From Cladorhizidae sp. MBARI D1340-BT2 (taxonomy: Eukaryota; Porifera; Demospongiae; Poecilosclerida; Cladorhizidae), in NCBI GenBank assembly GCA_028752905.1, contig JAQNBH010000007.1, positions 45,116,910 through 45,180,909 of the forward strand: 64,000 bases of DNA. Direction: 5' to 3'. Position 1 is the first letter of the stretch, and each line of letters begins with the position of its first letter. Under the pieces are notes generated by a model. It saw nothing but the letters and a program-made list of their open reading frames with translations, did not search any database and was not told the origin of the DNA. Shown in pieces: positions 56,955 through 64,000 of the stretch. Position numbers and translations under genes: made by a program.

Positions 56955-57560
56955 GCGTCACCGATCAAGCATGCGGCATCACCGTCAAGCAGGCAGCATC
57001 ACCGGTCAAGCATGCGGCATCACCGGTCAAACATGCAGCATCACCGTCAAGCAGGCAGCATCACCGGTCAAGCATGCGGCATCACCGGTCAAACATGCAG
57101 CATCACCGTCAAGCAGGCAGCATCACCGGTCAAGCATGCGGCATCACCGGTCAAACATGCAGCATCACCGTCAAGCAGGCAGCATCACCGGTCAAGCATG
57201 TGGCATCACTGGTCAAACATGCGGCGTCACCGATCAACCATGCGGCATCACCGATTAAGCATGTGGCGTCACCGATCAAGCATGAGGCTTCACTGGTCAA
57301 CCATGCGGCATCACCGATCAACCATGCAGCATCACATGTGGCATCACCAATCAACCATGCAGCACCACCGATCAAGCATGTGGCGTCACCGATCAAGTAT
57401 GTGGCGTCAGCATGTGGCGTCACCGATCAACCATGCGGCATCACTGATCAACCATGCGGCATCACCGATCAACCATGCGGCATCACCGATCAACCATGCG
57501 GCATCACCGATCAACCATGCAGCAGCACCGATCAAGCATGCGGCATCACTGATCTGTCTT
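56955..57560. repeat. 21-bp minisatellite, about 29 units
   Basis: Units of the type GCGGCATCACCGATCAACCA(T). In the first part a 62-bp super-unit repeats (a 20-bp CACCGTCAAGCAGGCAGCAT followed by two 21-mers). Open frames on both strands (GDAAWLI on -, CGITDQP on +) are by-products. Confidence 0.94.
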
Positions 57561-57849
57561 TCTCTGGCCATTGATTCTATTGACACTCCCAAAAGTGCCT
57601 CATGCTTTTCTTCAAGATCCACAGACAAGATGACTGGAGTTCTAGCAATGAGGAGCTATCTCTGCAGTCAAAGTTCAGAGAGTTTGCTCCCTAGAGAAAG
57701 AGAATAGGGTTTGGAACCAGATCATGGATAGCCTACCTCCTGGCCAGCCATTATCTTGCACTTCAGACATGCTTCCAACTCCCTGTTTCCGACAGCCTGT
57801 CCTTCCTACCTGAATCAGGGCTGACTGACTTGGTTCCATGATAGCACTG

Positions 57850-57945
57850 TTCTCAAGCAGTTGGATCACGTCCATCTTGTCATAAGATGAAATGTTGTAC
57901 ACTGACCTACAAGGTTACCAAGCGCGTGATAAACCACCTGCTACC
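57850..57945. repeat. Short dispersed repeat flanking the 53-mer array (left)
   Basis: GATCACGTCCATCTTGTCAT and AAGATGAAATGTTG match 59145-59225 beyond the array (CACGTCCATCTTGTCAGAAG, GATGAAATGTTGG). Both copies are in the same orientation. Confidence 0.65.
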
Positions 57946-58039
57946 ATACCTCAAGTCACCATGGCAATGTCTGCTGGTCTTGATTTGGTGTTGTATACCA
58001 GAAAGAGACCCTGTGGATTGAACTAGCAGCTCCCTCAAT

Positions 58040-59075
58040 TCACAAGAGCACCTCATTTAACCTATGGAGTAGCAACAGAGCTTTACAGACCTAACTGGTG
58101 TCTCACTTAACCTGTCATGGAGTAGCAACAGAGCTTTACAGGCCTAACTGGTGCTCAGCACCTCACTTAACCTGTCATGGAGTAGCAACAGAGCTTTACA
58201 GGCCTAGCTGGTGCTCAGCACCTCACTTAACCTGTCATGGAGTAACAACAGAGATTTACAGGCCTAACTGGTGGTCAGCACCTCACTTAACCTGTCAAGG
58301 AGTAGCAACAGAGCCTAACTGGTGCTCAGCACCTCACTTAACCTGTCATGGAGTAGCAACAGAGCTTTACAGACCTAACTGGTGTCTCAACACCCCACTT
58401 AACCTGTCATGGAGTAGCAACAGAGCTTTACAGACCTAACTGGTGCTCCGTACCTCACTTAACCTGTCATGGAGTAGCAACAGAGCTTTACAGACCTAAC
58501 TGGTGCCTCACTAACTGGTGCCTCACTTAACCTGTCATGGAGTAGTAGCAGAGCTTTACAGACCTAACTGGTGCCTCACTTAAACCTGTCATGGAGTAGC
58601 AACAGAGCTTTACAGACCTAACTGGTGCCTCACTAACTGGTGCCTCACTTAACCTGTCATGGAGTAGTAGCAGAGCTTTACAGACCTAACTGGTGCCTCA
58701 CTTAAACCTGTCATGGAGTAGCAACAGAGCTTTACAGACCTAACTGGTGCCTCACTAACTGGTGCCTCACTTAACCTGTCATGGAGTAGCAGCAGAGCTT
58801 TACAGACCTAACTGGTGCCTCACTAACTGGTGCCTCACTTAACCTGTCATGGAGTAGCAGCAGAGCTTTACAGACCTAACTGATGCCTCACTAACTGGTG
58901 CCTCACTTAACCTGTCATGGAGTAGCAGCAGAGCTTTACAGACTTAACTGGTGCTTCACTTAACCTGTCATGGAGTAGCAACAGAGCTTTACAGACCTAA
59001 CTGGTGTCTCACTTAACCTGTCATGGAGTAGTAGCAGAGCTTTACAGACCTAACTGGTGCTTCACTTAACCTGTC
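58040..59075. repeat. About 53-bp minisatellite, about 18 units
   Basis: The unit contains CACTTAACCTGTCATGGAGT, AGCAACAGAGCTTTACAGAC and CTAACTGGTG. Later units show a paired form with an inserted TGCCTCACTAACTGG, amplified several times (58500-58930). Confidence 0.94.
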
Positions 59076-59574
59076 CCTGTATACCTCATGCATCTCATTT
59101 CTTCATGTAAATTTGTTGTTTGTTATTGTTGTTTTTAAGCTGGTGCATGGAGTCACGTCCATCTTGTCAGAAGATGAAATGTTGGTCACACCAACAATGT
59201 TACAGGGCCTGTGATAACTCACCAGCAGAAAATATGCTCTCAACGAACTCTCAGTTGGCATACCGATATTACAATGACCCTTCTCAATAGCCAACTTGAA
59301 ATTTAATCTCTCAACATTTATTTCTTATGATGAAGGCTAGAGCATCGAGTGAAAACATCAAGAAATTAAATTTCAATTGATTATTAGGAGTAAGAAAAAA
59401 TTATTAGAATTGGAGTATGTACAAGTCACGAACACTCATATCAAGAGAACATCTTGAGCCTCTGCAAGTCTCCTTTAAATAGGCTAACTTGTAGAGGCCT
59501 TACAATAACAAAATATAGACAAAATAGCAAGAGGATCATTCCTCATACAACCAATCAGAATACTAAGATACGTG

Positions 59575-59632
59575 GTTACGTGTGTGCGTGCGCATGTGTG
59601 TGTGTGCGTATGTGTGTGTGTGTGTGTGCAGG
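59575..59632. repeat. GT microsatellite
   Basis: Interrupted (GT)n with GC steps, GTGTGCGTGCGCATGTGTGT type. Confidence 0.95.
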
Positions 59633-59756
59633 TTCTTGTTGTCACAGTGTTTGGTAATGTTCAGTCACACCTTGAAGTGTTAGAATTCTCATCTGCTGGT
59701 ACTTCAGCTAGCTGGGCTAGCTAGTCGTTAGGCCTTTCATGGCTGAGGGCCTATCA

Positions 59757-59995
59757 GGACATATACCACCTGGACAAATAGCCCCCATGCCAATTACCCA
59801 CTAGGACATATACCCCCATCAAAGGACTAGGGCAATAAAATCCCATCTTTCATCCTTAGAATCCTATATGTGATAAGTGAAAATATTTATGGATTTGGTA
59901 AATATCCAGGGGGTATTTGGCATAGGGTATTTGTCCAGGTGGTAATTGTCCGTCCTGGGGGTATATGTCCAGGGGTACAAGTCCTAGAACCAGCT
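59757..59995. repeat. Fold-back repeat with imperfect arms
   Basis: CTAGGACATATACCCCCATC near 59802 pairs with CTGGGGGTATATGTCCAGGG near 59955, and ACCTGGACAAATA near 59768 with TATTTGTCCAGGTGGT near 59926. The arms are about 65-80 bp. A non-autonomous element or hairpin; no transposase. Confidence 0.65.
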
Positions 59996-60499
59996 GAGGG
60001 GCCTAACATGTATAAATTGTATTTAATACGTCTTGCTCCATGGTTAGGTTATGTCGGCATTCCCCTCAATGTATATCACTGGTAGCAGACATCACAAGAA
60101 TCAAACATTGTGTACTTGACAGGTCTCCAGCAATCTTCCTCTATACTCAAGCCAGTAGCTTATCAGATAACTCATGACTGGAGTAGTGTTCAGTTCTTTG
60201 GGAGGGCCAGTCATGACACTACTGGGTTTTATCTCGGAAAAATAGTCATGCTTTTAGCTTGGAATAATCTTCATTCGTCAGCTTCAGTAGCTGGTAAAGA
60301 TTCCCACCATTATGCTCATGGTGGCCTCTGATTGCACATCCCTGTCTAGCAAGGAACTTTAGGCATTCATTGACAGTGAAAAGGCAGAGATGTTGCTGGC
60401 CTTTTGCTGAGCCAGAGAACTGCTAAGGCTATAGCATTGCATGTTGTTGCAGGTGGAGTCAGTAGTGCTACACAGAATGCTTGTGGCACTGACTCTGCT

Positions 60500-63400
60500 T
60501 GAAGGCAACTGTTGCATCTCTCAAATTACAGAAGCCTTTGGATAGTTTCAAGAAGCCTTTCTCTCACCGTACTCCTCACAAACCTCCTCTATTACCTATT
60601 CCCTTTCCACAACAAAAACTCTTCCCTCGTCTAAGGCACTCTCCACCTCTACTGCCTACTCCCATTCATCCCTTACCTACTCAAGGGTTTCCCCCTCATA
60701 TAAGAGATTGGCACCCTCCACCTGGCATCAACAATTGATGCCCCCAACAAAACCATTCGCCTCCAGGCTCACCACAAAACACCTTCCGCCTCTCTCTTCC
60801 CCTCTACCTCAATCATCCTCCCATCAGCCCTCAGCAACTCTCCTCACATCCTCATCCTGCCCTCCCTCTTCTGGGTCTATATACTTTTATCTCTTCTATC
60901 ACCACATCTCCTGCCATTTCCCTCCTCTAGCTATCAACTCCATCTAAAGAACACAAAGGTCCTGAACCTTAACTTCAATGTCCACAGGCTCTCTCTTTTA
61001 AAACCTCTCCTCTTGATGAGCTGTCTCTACTCTGTAACGTATATCTTGTGTGAATTAGACTTGGTTCTCACCAGACATTCTAAATAGTGAGATTTCTTTG
61101 CCAAATTTTCAACTTCATGGCCTAGATAAAAATTGCCATGGTGGTGGTGTTGCTATTTATGTACACTCTTCTTTACATGCTGTTCCTTTGAACCTCCATA
61201 ATGGCTTCTCTCAGTCAAGGTATAGGAATTTACTTTTACGTTTGGAGCTTTTTATAGACCTCCTTCTTCTTTAAATAATGTGTCCCTCCTTTCAGACACT
61301 CTTAGCGCTCTTTTGCACAATGTGCTCTCTGGCCTGATCCTTACTGAAGACATTAACATCAATGTTGATGTGTCCTACTCATCTCTGCCTCTATAATCGT
61401 CAACTTTCGCATTGTCTGATTTATTCTCCCTCAAGCAACTCGTATCTCCTACACACACCTCTCATTCTGGTTCGACCTCTATCATAGATTTGTCTTTGTT
61501 CCATCCAATGTCCATGCTTCTTCTTTGGTTCTGCCACCCGTATCCTCCTCTCATCATAATAGTGTCTTACCAGAAATCACCCTTCCTTCTCTCCTCCCTA
61601 CTAGAAAGGTGTACCAAGCGTGAAATTGGATTGTATCATCTCACAGATGCCTTCTCCTGGAAAAATAGATTTTCAGAAGTCATCAACTTGTGTGTCCACT
61701 CTAAATTTATCTCACCCAATACTTGCCACCCTTGGATTGTTCGACAACAAATAAAAAAACTCATAATCTTTTCTTATGTGCTAAAAAACTAGATTCGCCT
61801 GCTCTCTGGCTTATCGCTCTCTTAGAAACATCATTTCATCCACTATTAAAAGCATCTTCTCCCAGTCTCTCTCTTCCTCTCCTTCCAAAAAGTTTTGGTC
61901 TTTTGTTCGTTCCACAAGAAAAAGACCATGTTCTGTACCAACTCCTTTATCCAATGGTAACACGTTCTCCTCTAGCCGTGAAAAGGGCGAAATACTTAAT
62001 TCTCTGAATGCTTCAATTCATGCTATCCTCCAATTATATCCTATCCTCTTCCTTTCCAGACTTCCTAACCATCCTGTCCTCCTGACTCTCTCTGTACTGA
62101 ATCTGGTCTGATTTCTCATTTACCTTCTTACAGCTTCTGGCCCTGATTTGACCTCCTCTAGAATGCTTAAATCTACATGCCTATCCATACTTGCTCCCCT
62201 TACGTATATCTTTAACTTATCCTTGTCTCAAGGATGTCTTCCAGTCGATTGGAAAAACTCCTTCATTGTTCCCATCCCTAAATGTTTATCTAATCTTGAC
62301 AGTCCCTCTAACTACTGGCCCATTTCCTTACTCCCTATAGTTAGTAAGCTGCTTGAAAAGCATGTTCACTCTCTCCTTTATAAATTCTGCATTGGATACA
62401 ATATTATCTCTTCTTCTCAATTTGGTTTTCTTCCCATCGATCCCTTTCTTCAGCTCTTCTATTGGCCAATCATTCCTTTCACTCTCTTCTTCAAACTAAT
62501 AGGTACTCATTTTCTAGATTTCAAAATGGCCTTTGTTTCTGTTCCTCACAAACTGTTTATTGATCTTCTTTCCTTCTAGCACTTCCCTCCTTACCTCACT
62601 AACCGGCTTCACTCTTATCTTTCAGCGCATTCGCAACAAGTGATCGTCATAGGCACCATGTCCTCACCTGTCCCGGTATCTTCTGGTGTCCCTCAGGGAT
62701 CTATAATAGGTCCTCTCCTCTTTATAAGTTATGTCAATGGTGTTTGTAACATGCTCTTGTCCGTCTCATCGAAGCTTATGCCTTCTTTTTCGTCCCTCAT
62801 TTTCTCTCTTTCAGAAAGGCCTAAACTGTACCTCTGCCTGGCTTGCTTCCCAATCTCTCACTTAATCTAATGAATTCTTATTTCTTATAAACAATCTCTT
62901 CTCACTAAGTCTCTGCCACTTCTGTGTATCTCTGGTTCTCCAATTCAGTTAGTGACTGAATTCAAGTACCTGGGAATCCTCTTTTCTTCATCTCTATCCT
63001 GGACCAATCACATTTTTACATATCTTCCAAGACCCATAAATTACTTGGTCTTCTAAACTGTCATTTCTACTGCTATTCAGACACTTCTACTTTTCTTCAT
63101 CTCTACACTTCTCTTATCCGTCCTCATCTGGAGTACTGTTCTTTCCTCTGGGGCCCTCAGTCATCCCATCTTCCATCTCATCTTGAGAGAATTACAATAC
63201 TTTGCCTGTAAATTATGTAGAAACAATGGTCCTCAGACTACACTTCTCACTAACTTCATCTTCCATCTCGATCCTCTCGCTGCCGTAATGCGCCAAACTT
63301 ATCTTTATCTTCAAACTTATTCACAATAACATAGATTTTCCTTCTAGCCTCCCACCATGCCAACCTACTCCCTACCAACCTCTGATCCTTCCACCCCAGT

Positions 63401-63520
63401 AATCGTCTGCTAATCCCATACAGAACTCAGTCTGCTTAACCTCTCATTTCCCCCTCTCCCCCCAATTACATTAATTCACTCCGACAATTTAAGCACTATA
63501 TTCAACACCCCTTATCATCA
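60500..63520 (+). mobile_element. APE-type LINE retrotransposon, degenerate
   Basis: Across changing frames the + strand shows an apurinic-type endonuclease (GLDKNCHGGGVAIYVHSSLH near 61110, TSHSGSTSIIDLSLFHP near 61450) and a reverse transcriptase (ASGPDLTSSRMLKS near 62140, GCLPVDWKNSFIVPIPKC near 62235, FDFKMAF-like LDFKMAFVSVPHKL near 62515, VSSGVPQGSIIGPLLF near 62675, EFKYLGILFSSSLSWTNHI near 62950). Where YADD is expected (about 62775) the sequence reads AYAFFF, so the catalytic Asp pair is gone. The word order fits the CR1/L2/Jockey side of LINEs. Stops and shifts are frequent, and no full ORF remains. Confidence 0.85.
62148..62579 (+). pseudogene. LINE reverse transcriptase, best-preserved piece
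   Basis: 143 codons stay open here: RT fingers (SPSNYWPISLLPIVSKLLEK, the usual NYRPIS with Trp for Arg) and the first part of the palm (LDFKMAFVSVPHKL). RT copies the element RNA at the target site. A stop after KLFIDLLSF separates it from the GVPQGS segment. Confidence 0.83.
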
Positions 63521-64000
63521 CTTAACTTTTAACTACGTAACTATCATCAACTAACTCCATGTATTTGTTCACTTACCTTTACTCTTCATATGAACAACCA
63601 CTTCATCAACAGATGGCTACATCCAGCACCTCTAGCAGCCCTCCCCCCCCCCCCCCCCCCCCCCACACACACACAAACACACAGTCATTATATAAACAGG
63701 AGATTACCACATCTTGTAGTCGGAGTTTACTCATTTAAATAACTGCCCAAGGGGTGGAGATATTGACTTCCAAATCCCCAAATGGGTGGGGTGGGGCATT
63801 AATTGATAAGAAGATTATCACCCTTTATTCCTATTTCTGTCATAACAATCTTTGCGCTAAGTCCTAATCATCCTCTGAGGTTTTCGTGGGCATCTTCTTG
63901 TGTGGAGGTGTGTGTTGCAATGCAATGTTGAATATCCTCTTCCCTCTGCAATGGTCAATATTTCAGAACGAGCCAAATGTACGAAGCATAATTGGCTCAC
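63521..64000. other. Right edge: poly-C/CA tract, no gene recognised
   Basis: A run of about 20 C followed by (AC)n lies at 63643-63675. The rest to the edge shows no gene, repeat or splice pattern that I recognise. Confidence 0.5.

Noticed and set aside
60110..60331. 73-codon ORF upstream of the LINE as a separate gene
   Set aside because: No motif, no start context, and it ends before any LINE similarity; treated as chance.

Overview
This is a eukaryotic, almost certainly metazoan, genomic window. The one intact-looking host gene has 13 exons with GT-AG introns (one GC-AG) and encodes a secreted, copper-dependent DOMON/monooxygenase protein of the DBH/MOXD1 family. Everything else is decayed transposable elements (Ty3/gypsy, hAT, Penelope-like, two LINE types) and an unusually dense set of minisatellites. 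Very short introns (54-94 bp) next to repeat-swollen ones, and the TE repertoire, would suit an early-branching invertebrate such as a demosponge. The phylum is an inference. No bacterial operons, CRISPR arrays, rRNAs or tRNAs were seen.

Layout. 1-960: inverted, frameshifted partial copy of the MOXD1-like gene. 985-2250: dispersed repeats. 2606-18316: the MOXD1-like gene on the + strand; intron 11 (8.6 kb) holds a 40-bp minisatellite, a dead hAT transposon with its own internal minisatellite, and a fold-back repeat cluster. 18717-19589: LINE fragment on the - strand. 20533-35912: about 15 kb of nearly continuous tandem repeats: a 32-mer array, a head-to-head inverted 22-mer array, a 10.8-kb 33-mer satellite with embedded 22-mer modules in a higher-order arrangement, and a 27-mer array. 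38590-39060: Penelope-like RT fragment. 39121-45205: 43-mer minisatellite split by a complete but mutated Ty3/gypsy element (139-bp LTRs, 5-bp target duplication ATACC). 45590-46035: 52-mer array. 47132-56077: Penelope GIY-YIG remnant, then a hAT transposon whose 5' part is tandemly triplicated, each copy with a codon-phased 27-mer array, and a 41-mer array grown inside the transposase body. 56955-59075: 21-mer and ~53-mer arrays. 60500-63520: decayed APE-type LINE on the + strand.

Biology. The host enzyme keeps all six predicted copper ligands and a C-terminal hydrophobic tail. The main theme of the rest is local sequence amplification: several minisatellites can be traced to the piece of transposon coding sequence or dispersed repeat from which they grew, and larger blocks were then duplicated in tandem or inverted. 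Long apparent ORFs in the 33-mer, 27-mer and 22-mer arrays (up to about 719 codons) are by-products of stop-free repeat units, not credible proteins.
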